DNA of 64,000 bases, from positions 806,001 to 870,000 of the forward strand of contig JAPQWV010000051.1 of NCBI GenBank assembly GCA_027422505.1, read 5' to 3'. The DNA comes from Craterostigma plantagineum (Eukaryota; Streptophyta; Magnoliopsida; Lamiales; Linderniaceae). The position numbers were made by a program, and so were the translations under genes. Under the pieces are notes generated by a model. That model ran no database searches and was not told the origin of the DNA. It saw nothing but the letters and a program-made list of their open reading frames with translations. Positions 1 to 13,083 of the stretch are shown here, piece after piece; positions within the stretch are counted from its first letter, which is position 1; each line of letters opens with the position of its first letter.

Positions 1-158
1 TGCATACAAAATGCTGTAATAAGAAAAAGTTTGAATTCGTCAGTACCTAATGTTGTAGCTACACTTCCGACATTGCATCTTATGGAAGTTATATATCTTT
101 AGTTTCGGTAATTTTGTTCATCTCTAACGAATGTAATAAGTGACATCTATTGTTGCAG

Positions 159-2030
159 GTCGATGTACCGCTGGAAGTTGTCCATTTGACTGATGAGTAC
201 TGGAACAATGTGGTAACACTTTTTTCCTAGGAGCTTGCTTTAGTAATTCTGTTGTGTTAATCTTCGAAATTCCTCATCTATGCTTGCCTTTGGTTATCAC
301 TGGTGATAATTTAGATTTTCATGTTTCAGGTTTCATTTATCATTAATGAGTACAAATGTGGTCGTACTCCTAATCCTGATGTGCTTTGCAATACAAGGAT
401 AAAATTCGGTATGTCTAATTATTCTCCTTAAGATCCATCCGCTTTACACTTTTATGCATTTCTGATCAGGTTTTATTTTCCTTTTTCTGTGGTAGGTGCA
501 TTCGTTGATGCCATCGATGGTCTGAAATTCGACTACATTGCATCTGGGCACTATGCAAAGGTTGTTCATCCAGAAACTGGCGATAAAGATGAGCCTTCGA
601 CGTTGGAATTGTCCAAAGATCGCGTAGGTCTAAAGTTAAACGGGAAAATGTCCCTTTGCTGAACTACTGATACCTTCGTAACCTTGATAGTTCTCGTAGT
701 CTTACACCACCTCTTTTACAAATGTTTGCAGTTGAAGGACCAGACGTATTTTCTTTCTCATCTTTCGCAATCTCAACTCAAAAGACTTGTTTTCCCTCTT
801 GGATGTATGTGTAAGGTCGGGTGGGAATGTTCCTTAGCTATCTCCCCACTTTACGGTTTTCAGAATTTAACGTTCTCTGGTTCACCCTCCCATATCTTAA
901 AAAATGTTATTTCTTGGGCATCCTTAATTTTTTTTGTATAATCTTCAGGAAGAAGTACGAGAACTTGCCAGAGGACTTGGACTTCCCAACCAAGACAGAA
1001 AAGATTCACAAGGAATATGTTTTCTTGGAAAAGTATTTTCCATTTCCCTTATGCTCCACAATTCGCTATCATAACTTATATCCCACAAATCGTGATCAAA
1101 ACTTTTTGGGTGTTTTGTCTTATTTTCACTTTCACAGATAAAGTTTAGTGAATTCGTTGCGCGACACATTGGCGAAGAAGAAGGCGCAATATTAGAAGCC
1201 GAAACTGGAGATTTCCTTGGTAAACACAGAGGTTTTTGGTTCTATACAATCGGTCAACGCCAAGGCTTGCGTCTCCCTGGCGGACCTTGGTATTACTCCC
1301 ACATATTTTTCCACGACTTAGTGGTACGAAAATATTACTAACTTCCATGGCTATTTAATAGGTACGTCGTGGAAAAAGACATCAAGAACAATGTTGTCTT
1401 CGTATCGAGAAACTATTTCTCTGCCGATAAAAGGAGACGAGTCTTTAAAGTTGGATCCTTGAGATGGTTCAATGGATCTCCTTCAAATCTCGCCATTACT
1501 CAACCCAGATGCAAGGTAACGCATAATCTCGAATTCTCTATATATATTTACAAAATGAAAATATTTCTCAACGGCTATTTCAGGTCAGGCACGGCCCTGA
1601 TTTCTACGACTGCGAATTGAAAATCGAAATCGACGAAAACAGCGAAGAAATCGCCACCGTTAGATTATCCCAGGACGATCAAGGCCTGGCAGCTGGGCAG
1701 TTCTCTGCGTTCTACGAAGGGCTCAGATGCATTGGTTCGGGCGTTATATTGGAATCGTTTGACGACGAACGAGGTTTTCCCGTCTGCGAAAGGGCTCTCG
1801 AGATTGCAAGAGTGGAAGATAAGTCGAAGCTTGGCAAGCCCGTCAAGATTAAGGTTGTCCCACTTCAGATTGAAAAAGAGAGTTTGAAGGATGAACGTAA
1901 ATCAAAGGCATGTGATTTTGAGAAAATGGGGAATTCGAACGATGGAATCGTATCGTCTTCGGCGGAGACGCCTGGGGGTGTTACGACGTGGGTTCGGAAG
2001 CTTCTCGACAACTTTTCGAGGTTGTTATAG
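159..2030 (+). CDS. tRNA-specific 2-thiouridylase (MnmA/TRMU family), 5' end outside window
   Basis: Enzymes of this family put the sulfur on U34 of tRNA-Lys, -Glu and -Gln; plant members are expected in organelles. Exons by eye: 159-212, 330-408, 496-623, 732-815, 949-1032, 1138-1289, 1362-1515 and 1584-2030, 393 residues in one frame. Family motifs visible: TPNPDVLCN with the first catalytic Cys, [23 protein letters not shown] with the second Cys, and the [15 protein letters not shown] block before the C-terminal beta-barrel. The N-terminal ATP-binding PP-loop and any transit peptide lie left of base 1, so the gene is partial here. The last exon extends about 60 residues past the usual bacterial end with a low-complexity, Ser-rich tail. 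Bases 1-158 are intron. Identification is firm; localisation is inferred from the family. Confidence 0.93.
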
Positions 2031-2038
2031 AGATTTTG

Positions 2039-2075
<37 letters not shown>

Positions 2076-2736
2076 CTGGTAGAATTTATGTATTGTAGTG
2101 TAGTGAGATATGAATGTTAATTATGAGGTTGAATTCGACACAGTTAATTGATTTTGTTTCTCTAATTTTTATTCGATGTACAAAATTAGCCCAATATGTT
2201 AAAGATCATTTAACATTAACAATTCATTTCGCTGCCACCTAATAAAGAGAAGTAATACTTGGGAGTTGGGATTATATGGTCCATTGAAAGTTCCAATTGT
2301 CTGTTCCATTCATTGTATGATGATATTTGGCAAATCCTGTGTTTGATAATTTTTCTTTTATTTATTTGTTTAATTTTTCTCTAACTTCTTAAATACGTAT
2401 TTCACCAAATCATCATTATTCATGTGATTTATATGAAATATACAAACAAACATATCTGATTTATTCTCTGTGTGATCGCCTGTGGTTGAATAGCACATAC
2501 AATCACAATCTTATGAAATGACTGTCAATGATAAATGACCTAATCGTATTGAACTTCGACATGGGAAAATTAGAGAATAAAAAGCACAATTCTTTTTAGC
2601 CAAAATACAACAAAATCCTTAGAGCAACCATAAGTGACACCAAATCTTTTTACAGTATAAAAAAGAACAGTTTGGCACATAAAAATTACAAACATCATAC
2701 ATGACATGCACGGGTAATAACATCCTTCCATTCCGT
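2031..2736. other. convergent intergenic region
   Basis: This holds the 3' flanks of the thiouridylase gene (+) and AGT1 (-). A run of about 33 T lies just after the thiouridylase stop (about 2039-2072). The rest is AT-rich with no convincing coding or structural signal. Confidence 0.6.
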
Positions 2737-5700
2737 TCAAATCCTCGAAGGAATCATCGGCGTAGTGTTCTGCAAGTACGCCGCGGCCGCCGCCACGCCG
2801 CTCCCGAGCTTCACGGGATAGCCGACGTCCCTCAGCACCATCTCAACTCCCGCGAGGCACCCCAACAGTTGCAACTGCACGCAATTGCGCAAAAAAAATA
2901 AAATTACGCCAGGCGAAGAAAATATCGTCTTCGACGACAATTATTATTATTATTATAATAATTATTATTGTTGTTGTTATTCTTGTTACCTCGTTTAGGT
3001 TGCCGAGATGGCCTATTCTGAAGACTTTTCCGGCGACCTTGTTGAGGCCGAGGCCTAAGCTCAAGTTGTAACGCTTCCATCCTCGCCTCACTATCTCCGC
3101 ACTATCGATGTGGGGCGGGACGAGGATTGCGGTCACCGTGTCGCTGTACCACTGCTCGTCCTGCGTGCAGTTCTTTAGTCCCCACGCCTCCACCGCGAGC
3201 CTACCACGAAGACAAAAAGTATCGAAATTTACGGCTTTTTTTGTTGTTCTGTATGTTGGGTGGGGTGTCATCGTGCTGAGACGTGCGTTAAGGGTCGTAA
3301 CTTTAGGATATGTTTGAAAAATGAAGAATTCTGAGGGCCGGTTAAGAATGAAAACCTAATTTCGATACTAAACTGGTGCGAGAAGTGGCGCTAAAGTTGG
3401 GACTCAGGCATTTACTTGTGTTCAAGGAATATTTATTTTATAACTTATTCTTCTAATATTGTGACATGTATAACGCCACCCTGCCTAATATACAAGGTCT
3501 AAAATTGCGACCTTTATATTGCCACTCTTCCTAAAATGGCCTGAATGCATTTGGATAAATTAATAAGTTTCAAGGATGATTGCAATTATAGGACCAAGTT
3601 TAAGAAACGAAGAAATTTGAGGACAATCAACGTTAAAAACCTAATCTTATCCCGAAATCAGACCTAAAAATTACGTTTCTGGGCGTTTGTTGTCCTTAAA
3701 TTGCTTCGATTTTGAAATGTCCAATTAAGATTTCTTAATTAAGGTGTCCGTACAATGTTGCACCCCTAACGTAAAGGACTAGAAAATAATTAAGCCTATT
3801 TTTATTCGCGGAGTAGTAATAAGGTTTCATATGCATGAGGGTTTTTTTTATCTTTACCTCGTTGCTTTGCCGAGACGAGCGTGCCTCTTGAAGACGTTCT
3901 CGAGCCCTTCCTCGAAGATGAGGTCCAAAGCGGCCCTTAGGCCGTATAGGAGCTGAATGGAAGGCGTGTAAGGCCAATATGTTCCGAGCTTGTAAAACTT
4001 CAAATAGTCGTTCCAGTCGAAGAAGACGCGAACCGACTTGGCCGTCTTTGTGGCCTCGATGGCCTTAGGGCTAGCGCAAACGATCCCCATGCCAGTCGGG
4101 AGTGACAGAGCCTTCTGCGAGCCAGTCAAAGCCACGTCGACTCCCCACTCGTCCATGCGGAAATCGAGTGCGCAGATGGAAGATACGCCGTCGACCAAAA
4201 ACAGAGCGGGGTGTTTGTAGTGATCTGTTACATCGTTGAAGAAAAAATCGATGAGAAGTTCGAAATTAAATAAAATAGGTTCGTCGTCCCATGGCAAAAA
4301 AATAAGGTTTAGCTCAGCTACTTTTTTTCGTCCAGTAAGTTAGAGGTGGCAGTTTCGGGAGACCCCAACTTACGGATATGCAATATAAGGAAAAAGGACA
4401 AAATGTGTCGGCCATCTAATTTTTTGGCGAAATTTCGATAAGCGCGTACCTGCCAAATAATTTAGGGATACGTGCCAAGTAATTTAGTGGTATATCATGC
4501 ATGGTAGATTGTTTCAGTCAAGCTAACTTACCTAGTTGTAATTTAATGACACTAAGTTTCGAAACTGGAGCAATTTAAGGTCATATCTATGTTTCCGACG
4601 CATCGTATGCTTAAATTGCTTCAATCTTGAAAGTCGATAGTCTTAAACATTGCAACCAGTAAATTCCGTATCCTGAAAGGGACGCCCCACAACTTTAGGG
4701 ACGAAAAATTAGTTACGCCGAAGAAAAATGCTTACAACACAGACAAATTAACTTAAGCTTTTAGGCAGAAAGGGTTGTTGGAAACCCTAGAATAATATAA
4801 GCTTACCGAGCAACTTCCTCACGGTGGCCAAGTTATTGGTGACCCCAGTGGCCGTCTCGTTGTGGACGATGCATATGGCCTTGATCGTGTGATTCTTGTC
4901 GTCCGCCAACTTTTGCGCTAAAACATCGAGGTCGGCACCTCGGCCCCACTCGCTCTCGACCACGTCGACGTTAAACCCTAAGCGCTGCTGCTGATCAATC
5001 CACAGCAGACTGAACTGACCAATCAAGAACGATATGGTCCTATCGCCGGGGGAAAGCGTGTTGGTGAGCGCACTCTCCCATGCCCCAGTCCCTGCCAAAA
5101 TTTTTCAAATATGTAAAAACAAATTCGAGAAAATTTATCATGTAATTATTCGGATAAAATATTGTAAGGTTGCGTATGGTTCAACGATTTCGGTTAGGAA
5201 AATAAAATGAGATTCGCAAAGGTACATCAGTCGAGGCGTAAAGTATCCATGTTCGACAGCCTAGCTTAGTTTTTCGTCGTGCTTTCCACGCACGAATTTC
5301 GCATACCGAACGCAGACTAAAATTATAACGGTAATTGAAAAGTATGTACAACGGTCGAAGCGCAAAGTACCACTATCTGACAGCCTAACTTAGTTTTCCG
5401 TCGTCCACACACGAATTTCGCATACCAAATGCAGCCTAAAATTGTAACATTGAAAAATTTGTACAGCAGTCGAAGCGCAAAGTATCATTGTTCGGCCTAA
5501 CTTAGCTTTCTGTCATGCTTACCCAGCGCAGACTAAAATTATGACAGTAATTGAAAAATCGGTACACGGTCAAAGCGCAAAGTATTATTGTTCGACGCGC
5601 TGGCTTAATTTTCCGGTGTGCTTTCCACACGCATGAATTTTGCATACCGAACGCAGCCTAAAAGTGCTTTCCACACGCATGAATTCGAATTTTGCATACC

Positions 5701-5993
5701 GAACGCAGCCTAAAAGTGCTTTCCACACGCATGAATTCGCACAATAACGCAACTTAAATTACGAATTTAAAAAAAAAAAAAAAAGAACCTGTGGTGGGGA
5801 TGATGAATGGAATCCCAGAAGTGGTCTTGAAAATCTTCTTGACGTCTTCGATGAGCGTCTTCGTAAGGGCGGGAACGGCGGGAGAACGATAGTCCTCGTT
5901 GTTTCGGTTCATTGCGCGGAGGACTTGCTCGGGGATGTTGACGGGCCCTGGAACAAACAGGTGGTTTCGGCCCGGCCCGTTAACGTAATCCAT
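2737..5993 (-). CDS. AGT1: serine--glyoxylate aminotransferase, peroxisomal
   Basis: Photorespiratory class-V, PLP-dependent aminotransferase that converts serine and glyoxylate to hydroxypyruvate and glycine in peroxisomes. Five exons on the minus strand: 5789-5993, 4807-5091, 3858-4224, 2990-3200 and 2737-2874, summing to 401 codons plus stop, the length known for plant AGT1. The N-terminus has the family block GRNHLFVPGPVNIPEQVLRA. The central block SICALDFRMDEWGVDVALTG is followed by SQKALSLPTG, whose Lys is the expected PLP-binding residue. The protein ends in Ser-Arg-Ile, the PTS1-type peroxisomal signal known for this enzyme. The introns hold repeat remnants (an amplified MITE in intron 1 and a TTA/TTG microsatellite near 2940-2980). 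The promoter contains a G-box/I-box module, which suits a light-induced photorespiratory gene. Identification is very secure. Confidence 0.97.
5167..5745. repeat. amplified MITE-like element in AGT1 intron 1
   Basis: The left edge AGGTTGCGTATGGTT (from 5167) and the right edges GCATACCGAACGCAGCCT (about 5642-5720) are inverted copies of each other, like the TIRs of the small element at 31891-32007. Between them a unit of about 110-120 bp is repeated roughly four times. Each unit begins near 'GTCGAAGCGCAAAGTA' and ends near 'CGCAGCCTAAAATT'. Two shorter copies of the 'CTTTCCACACGCATGAATT' end follow. I read it as a MITE whose interior was tandemly amplified. Confidence 0.6.
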
Positions 5994-6284
5994 ATCTTTT
6001 TTTCCTTTGCTAACCTGCTTATTGAGCGGATTAATAAGAAACCCTTTATTATATCCAACTGTAAATATGAAGTCACAGTATAGTCATACTCATGAATGGA
6101 AAACAAGGAACACTTCAAAAATACTTCTTTCTTGAAAGCAAGTGTGTGTCTTATTAGTACGGAGAAACATTGGTACCTTTTGGTCTGCAAACAGTTCGAT
6201 GAAAATAAGGTTATTAGCAGTTGTTCTATGGAGTGGAAGGAATCAAACAGATATAAAGCAAAGCGAAGGAACAGTGGGACTGAG

Positions 6285-6333
6285 TTTTATAAGAGCGCGG
6301 GGCCCACTTGAGGTTTGTGACGTGGCAGATAAG
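6285..6333 (-). promoter_or_regulatory. AGT1 core promoter: TATA box plus G-box/I-box pair
   Basis: On the minus strand, CTTATC (I-box, 6333-6328) is followed after one base by GCCACGTC (G-box core, 6326-6319). TATAAAA (6291-6285) lies about 28 bp further downstream. The AGT1 ATG is at 5993, implying a leader of about 260 nt. Paired G-box and I-box motifs are an established light-responsive arrangement in photosynthesis-related promoters. That they drive light induction here is inference. Confidence 0.6.
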
Positions 6334-7892
6334 AGTTTGGGGTCAGTCATTTCTTGCGGCTAAGAATGTAAGAAACAACATCTATAGATTATTACTTGGA
6401 TTCATTCACGTATCTCATATTTTCGAAAAAACCCTTGGTAAAAAGATCACTTTTTCTATTAAAAAATTATCGAAATAGTTCAAAATATTTGCAAGATTGT
6501 GGTACTGCCACATAATACAAAAACACACAAGATAACGATGACACCACAAATAAGTAAATATATTGCCTTGGGATTTAGTATGTATTTACTAGAAAACGGT
6601 TGTAAGGACCTTTGAGGTTGTAAACGATGTATTACAAGATAAGGTGATAAAGGACTCACGACCACTCCCAACTCTTTAGTAACACAAGCCACATATAAGA
6701 TATTTGAACTAAACTTTTATTTTCTTTTTTCTATCTCTAGAGTGTAGTCTATTGTGAGGCCATAGTACAAAGGAACTAGATTAATGTGTGTATATATTTT
6801 GGGAATTATAGATTTAAGAGCATGCCATCATGTGACATTTAATTATGTACGCCTAATAAGCAGAATTTGATCATTCCTAAATGAAAGTTCTCATGATAAA
6901 TTTGGAACGAAGCAAATCATATTTATGATATTACCCAAATCTTGTTTTATATGATATTAAGATTCATCATTTTCTTTTTGTTTTTACATATTTATCTTTA
7001 AATCATAGTTGGGGACTGCATGCTGATGTACGATCCATAGGAAGCCCAAAAGGCCCAACTTACAAAGCCTAATAATAGCACCCCATGGCCCAATATTCCA
7101 CGATAAGATGACTTGACCTTACATAGTCTTACTAATAACATCGAAACAAATTAATCATAAGTAAATAAATTGAATTTTCTCTTATATGGTGAATGGATAA
7201 ATAAATCCACCACTTTGATCTCAAAGTGCATTGTGACGCATCCTCGCAAATACTTTGTTACTTTCATAGATCTTGCTTGTAAAAATGTTAGTAATAATAT
7301 AATAACAAAGTAGGCCCTGAAACTGATTAATATATTTCTCATACAATGCATCGTGTCCAAAAAAACATGGGACCCTAGTATTTGGATTACCTCCTAATTC
7401 TTGGACCCACCACAAAACTCAATATTTGAATCCCATTTTGCCACGTGTCTACAAGAGCTTCACTTTATTATTATCCTATCTATTAAATTTTTATTTTATT
7501 TTTCCTATTTTTTCCAGTTTAATTCAATTATGAACCTCATTATCAGCTATGAAACAACCCCAACTCCCAACACACAACATCAATGTAGTTCTCACATTTG
7601 ACAAATTCACTTAAATTGTTTATACATTTTTTTCAAGTTTTTAAATTTCGTGTAGTTTTTAAATACTTTATCTTTCACTGTAGTAAAAAAACGATCAAAA
7701 GAGAAAGGTATGACACAAGACAAGTCTCATAACTTTGTGACCTTCCACCATCACACATGCATGTATGTATGTGTGTGTATATATAATATATATATATATA
7801 TGATCTCAACCCTTACGCAAATCCAAAGCACGAAACATACCCAAAAAAGAAATTAAAAAAAAAAAAAACAATTTTTTTCCCTACAAATTAGA
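6334..7892. other. divergent intergenic region between AGT1 and the bHLH gene
   Basis: AT-rich with no supported gene. A palindromic G-box GCCACGTGTC lies near 7440-7449. A GT/AT microsatellite (about 7763-7801) lies about 100 bp upstream of the bHLH ATG and probably sits in its leader or core promoter. Confidence 0.5.
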
Positions 7893-9351
7893 ATGGCCGA
7901 TCATTTCTTTCCATGCCTGGAAAACCTTAAACATTCACTGTCTTTAACAGACATCGATCAAGCCATCCATTACAACAACAACGCAAGCCATTTTAGACAA
8001 TCTTCCATCTTAATGGAATCATCATTCACACAAGAAAATCCTCAGCTTCCTTACTATTTTCCCGACTTTCATGGAAGTTCTGAAAATATTACTAATGGGT
8101 CGTCGTCGGCATATTTTGTCCATGATACTAAGGATGATCACACTCATAAGCCCATCAATGATATCATTACATCAGCAATCTCAAGTGATCGAAGCAGTCT
8201 TGTCCATGAGAAGAAGAGGAAGAAGAAATCGACGATCCACCAAGAAAATAGTTCTGCGTACTCGTCTCCTCAAGCTTCTGATAGTAATGGGATTTCAAGA
8301 AAAAATGTAAAGCTTCAATTTTTTTTGCATATTATTTATTTTTAAATTACTTATGTTGATTCTTGACATTTATTAGAGTTTGAGAAGAGGAAAGAAGCAG
8401 AAAAACAGTGTAGACGGAGATGAGAAGTCGAGGGAAGTTGTTCATGTTAGAGCTAAGAGAGGCCAAGCCACAGATAGTCATAGTTTAGCAGAAAGGGTAA
8501 TTATTTAAATATATATACTTACGAGATTTATTTATTTTTGGGTTGTAAGAGTTCAATAGTATGTTGTTGTTTATTTCAGGTTAGAAGAGGGAAGATTAAT
8601 GAGAGATTAAGATGTTTGCAAGACATTGTTCCAGGGTGCTACAAGGTTTAGTAAAGAGTGTTTATACATTCTTTTGTGCTTTTATTTTTTCATTTCCCCT
8701 AAAGCTGATTTAATTATTTTATTACATTATCAGACCATGGGAATGGCACTAATGTTGGATGAGATCATCAATTATGTGCAATCTTTGCAAAATCAAGTAG
8801 AGGTTAGTAATATAGAATACCATTTTTTTTTTCTTTTTTCATTATTTTCAATCTTTCGATACTCAAATATGAGCTATAAATTATGTTGGATTAAATTATA
8901 AAATTTTGATCAGGGGAGTGTAACCTTTTTTTTATTTATTTGATTGGATTCATTCAAGTGTCTCATTGAATCTTTTATTGGAGTTTATTTACAAAAACAT
9001 ATTGGAGAATTATGTGTATTATATTTACAGACTTGTATATACATTTATATGTAACTTCTTTATTTATTTTTTGCAGTTTCTTTCAATGAAGCTAACAGCA
9101 GCAAGTACGATTTATGATTTCAACTCGGACATGGATAATGCTATAGAGGCAATGCAGGTGAATGAATTGTTGTTTTTTCTTTAAATTTATATTTGTAAGT
9201 TAAAATAAATTTGAATTTATATTATGTGTTACAGAGAGCGAAAGCAATTGAAGCATTGAAGGTTCTCAACAACACACAAGTTGAAGATTTTCCAACATCG
9301 GCTCAATTTGACAATTTTGGCTATTTACCTCAATTTCCAAACAATAGATGA
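7893..9351 (+). CDS. bHLH transcription factor, BEE1/BEE3-like
   Basis: Six exons: 7893-8306, 8377-8496, 8580-8645, 8734-8802, 9077-9157 and 9235-9351, giving 288 residues. The basic region (VHVRAKRGQATDSHSLAERV) carries the His-Glu-Arg pattern of E-box binders. It is followed by RRGKINERLRCLQDIVPGCY, the loop, and helix 2 (MLDEIINYVQSLQNQVEFLS). The spacing and the conserved AASTIYDFNSDMDNAIEAMQ block after the helix match the subfamily that includes Arabidopsis BEE and CIB proteins, nuclear regulators of brassinosteroid-, light- and growth-linked expression. The N-terminus is Ser/Asn-rich with a KKRKKKS basic patch. The exon breaks inside the bHLH are the usual ones for this subfamily. The specific orthologue is not determinable by eye. 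Confidence 0.92.
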
Positions 9352-12350
9352 TTTTTATTGTTTATTTTTCTAGTATGTATCAACGATGGAAAATCGTATA
9401 GAGAGCATATCGTACTGAAAAATCATACATACTTGTATTTCCTCAGTCACGTGACGGAGGATTATTCTATGAAATTGTGAAATCATTTAAATTTATGTTT
9501 CGGGTTTCTTGATATACATTGCTGGTTTTGCAATTTAAATATGGAATTCAGTGTTGATTATATGGGAGACAACATTGATGATCTAAACATGGACCACCAC
9601 GAAGTCAATCAAATCATAATATTATATATTGCAATGACATTGAACAATAATTGAATCACTTTACTATATTTAACAATTTTTTTAAAAGAGGGTTCCTTAG
9701 CACATAATTGATATGCTACTTTTGTAATTGTGTTGTGACTTCATCCAAAACGTTATAAAATCAGCAAATGTTTACTACAAAAAAAAAAAAAAAGAGAAAT
9801 AGGATTATCTGAATTTTAACAGTATTTTTATGGGTACATTTACACATAGATATATAATCTTTTCAGTCAAGGGCTGAATGAATTGACAACTGTCTTTGTA
9901 TATGTCTGTTGATGCTCTCCATAGCATGTTTCTCAATAATTGTTATTTAATTTATACCTGTTGTGAAAGAATCAATAATTGTTCATTTCTAATTTTAATT
10001 TAATTTTATTATTATTTTCTATATTATAATGGTGTGCCTTATCACTTACTAAATAGCAAATATATTTATGGGTTGTCTGCAGGAGGAAGTAGGGCCACTT
10101 ATTTTTTATGACGTTACAACAACTTAGTTGTCATAAAAGAAAATATTCCATATCTATATAGTGGGAAGCGAAGTTAAAATCTACATAAAATTCATATTCT
10201 TGCTTGACCCTTAGAAATCTAGAAAAAAGAAGTTTATAGCATATATACCTAAATGAGTTAATACCATACAAATGAGTTAATACCATACAAATGAGTCATG
10301 CTATGAATACATAGATAAACACAAACTAGTTTATTACTCGTGCAATGCACGGTGTTAACTGTCTGTAGTTACTTTATATTAATAAATATAAGTATAGTGC
10401 AAGTCCAGATTTGGGCCCGTGCAACCTGGCCCATTGCACAGGGCCACACAAATCCTGAAGCCTCATTTTATTGTTTAAAGTCCATAAATTTATTAAGCCC
10501 ATAATTTAGTATTTAATATCCAATAATTCATAAACTGGGCCAAAAATAGTAGTTAATATTAATTTTTCTCATTTTATTGTTCAAAGCCCATAAATTTATT
10601 TTATTAAGCCCATAATTTGATATTAAAAAATTCGTAAATTGGGCCAAAAATAGTAATAATAATTAAATATATTTATTTATATCAAAATGGACCTCCATAT
10701 ATTATGTAAGAACGGGGCCATCGAAATTAAAAATCGGCCCTGGTATAGTGTATAGTGCGATAGTGGTAGTTTTTTTTTTATATTTATATTATGTTTGTTT
10801 TTAATTTATTACAATTAATTATTATGGGACACGCGACAGCATTAGAGGACACATACATTTGCATAATACTATAAGATACATAAACTTATATATATATATA
10901 TATATAATATATATATATATATATAATCATGTCGACACAGACAAAGTAGGACCTACCATTTAATTGACAAAACTAAATCTCATGGATGTCGCCAATTCAT
11001 GATATGAATTATAAACGATTGTAATAAAATGGCTAATAATAAAGTCTACGTCAAGTGAAACTTATAAAAAAAAATGAAGGGAGAGCAATTCTTGTAATGG
11101 AGAATAGAATCAAAGCAATGTTCATTGTATATATGAGAAGAAGACAGCTTGACATGGACCATATTGTGCCTTAAAGATGAGGAAACAATTGTGGGGTCTT
11201 CTTCAAAATTCTCAAATAATTTTAAAAAAAAAAACAAGTAATAGTAACTTATCAGTCTTTTATGGCCACTTATGTTATCATTTCCAATAAAACAATAATT
11301 TTTTCCCTAGACCTTATTGACTACTTTTTGACCATTTTCATTTCTTGCCCGTTTCGTGGAGCACATGCATGCATAAGGAGGAGTAGATAAACTTATATAT
11401 TGTGTATATATATATATATATGTTGTACAACAATATATTTCATATATATAGATAGAATATCATGATATAGTTAGATACCTTGTATGGAACAAAGCAACAC
11501 TAGCTAACATGGGCAAGTTCTAAGGATCCAAACCTGCACATGCAATCCTCTTCCCAAAGGTGATGGAAGTAGTTGATATGTCAAGAAAAATTGCAACTAA
11601 GAACATATCACTTTTCTATGATTTGATATTTGGTTTTAATTGGGAATATATTGATTTTCTACAATCTTGCGTTCATCCACATTTAATTTCAGATAAATAA
11701 TCTCAGAAATTATCCAACACTGAATCTTACCAGAAAGATTTTTGCAAAGCGGTCTATCATTATCATGCACTAATCATATGTTCTGTGATTTTGTCGGTAA
11801 TTAGCCTAATCAAATAAAATGTTATTCTCCAACAAAAACATAATATTATTCCAAATCTATTGCTCGCATATTGAAGGCAAATCACATTCTGAATTATAAT
11901 TGAAGCATGCATTTAAGTGAGAAACGAGGGACAAATTTTGAAAAAGGATAAACATTAGGGAGCAAAAGTGAAAAAGTTTCATTTTCCTTGGACGATAAAA
12001 TCTCAATTATATAGGTTACATATTCTGGCCCAAATGGTTCATTGGGCCCAATATAACTAATTTCCCATAAAAAAGTCGTTTACGGGCCAACTAAACTGCC
12101 GAGCCCAAATATTTATTTTATTGAATATAGTTCTCACAAAAACCAAAAATAAAAAATAAAAAATCGTTTACATATTATGATCGCGACGATTTTGACAGTT
12201 GATACTAAAATTACTCTCCTCCAACAATCTGTACCCCGATAATTGACTGGCATGGCATTTTTCTTACATATACAATATTCGTATTTAAAACCCTTTTTTG
12301 TTACTATTTCAACGGTTTTCACCCTTCTCTTTTTACCCTTCTCTCTTTAG
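9352..12350. other. 3-kb intergenic region
   Basis: AT-rich, with no gene I can support. It contains a near-perfect tandem repeat of AATGAGTTAATACCATACA (about 10253-10296) and AT microsatellites near 10890-10925 and 11395-11425. A segment at about 10390-10745 repeatedly alternates 'AAGCCCATAA' with 'GGGCCAAAAATAGTA', probably a decayed repeat. The last 100 bp form the promoter and leader of the NOI gene. Confidence 0.5.
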
Positions 12351-12822
12351 ATGGAAGATTGGAACGAGGTGAGTTCATATTCATCGTACTTGTAATAACA
12401 AAAATTTGCATTTTTTTTTTAATTTTATTTCGTATATCTGCAGAAGGAATGGATGTCAGTGCCAAGATTTGGTGGATGGGAAAAGAAAAAGAAGGGTGAT
12501 TCTACAAATTATTCAGTAATATTTCAACAAGCTCGTGCTCATAAGAAAAGGCAAAGGACTCGAATTACAAGCTATAGTCTTGGTAATGAGAAAGATTTAT
12601 TCGCAAGATATAATATTAAGAAGAATAATCATCATGGTGAATTTCTTGGCTCGGTAAGCCATAATTTAAGCCCTATTTTTTTCTTCAAATTTAAAATTCT
12701 GAAAGCTTTACCATATATCAGTTAGTTATTGAATTCAAATCTTGTTTAATTTTTTTGTTATGCAGAGAAAAAAGAAGAGTCTCTTGAGAAGCTTTAGTTG
12801 TTGTTTTACATCGAGAGATTAA
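12351..12822 (+). CDS. NOI / RIN4-like small membrane-associated protein
   Basis: Three exons: 12351-12368, 12444-12653 and 12766-12822, giving 94 residues. The NOI (AvrRpt-cleavage) core is visible: VPRFGGW near residues 12-18, then YSVIFQQAR about ten residues later. This is the motif that bacterial AvrRpt2 protease recognises in RIN4. The C-terminus, LRSFSCCFTSRD, has the paired Cys near the end that is acylated in RIN4 and NOI proteins, so plasma-membrane attachment is likely. Between the two the chain is short and Lys/Arg-rich. The first exon is tiny (MEDWNE), as usual in this family. The exact function of small NOI proteins is poorly known; an immune-related membrane role is inferred from RIN4. 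Confidence 0.88.
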
Positions 12823-13038
12823 TTCGAAGGGCTCTCAAAGTTCGATTACAAATTGATTTTTTGGGCATTCGATTCTCATTTTCCTATTAACCAATTAAAT
12901 TAAATTTTTTCCGTTGTAGAACTAAGAATGTTTATTATAATATGTTGATAAATAAAGAGATTCATTCGTACCTGGAAAATAACAACAATCCTATTCAAGT
13001 GGAGGAAAAATCCTGCAGGGGCGACCTGAGAACACATG

Positions 13039-13083
<45 letters not shown>

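Noticed and set aside
7893..8345. Single-exon reading of the bHLH gene ending at 8345
   Set aside because: The frame runs into an intron; a good GT donor after codon 138 and the following exons restore the full bHLH domain.
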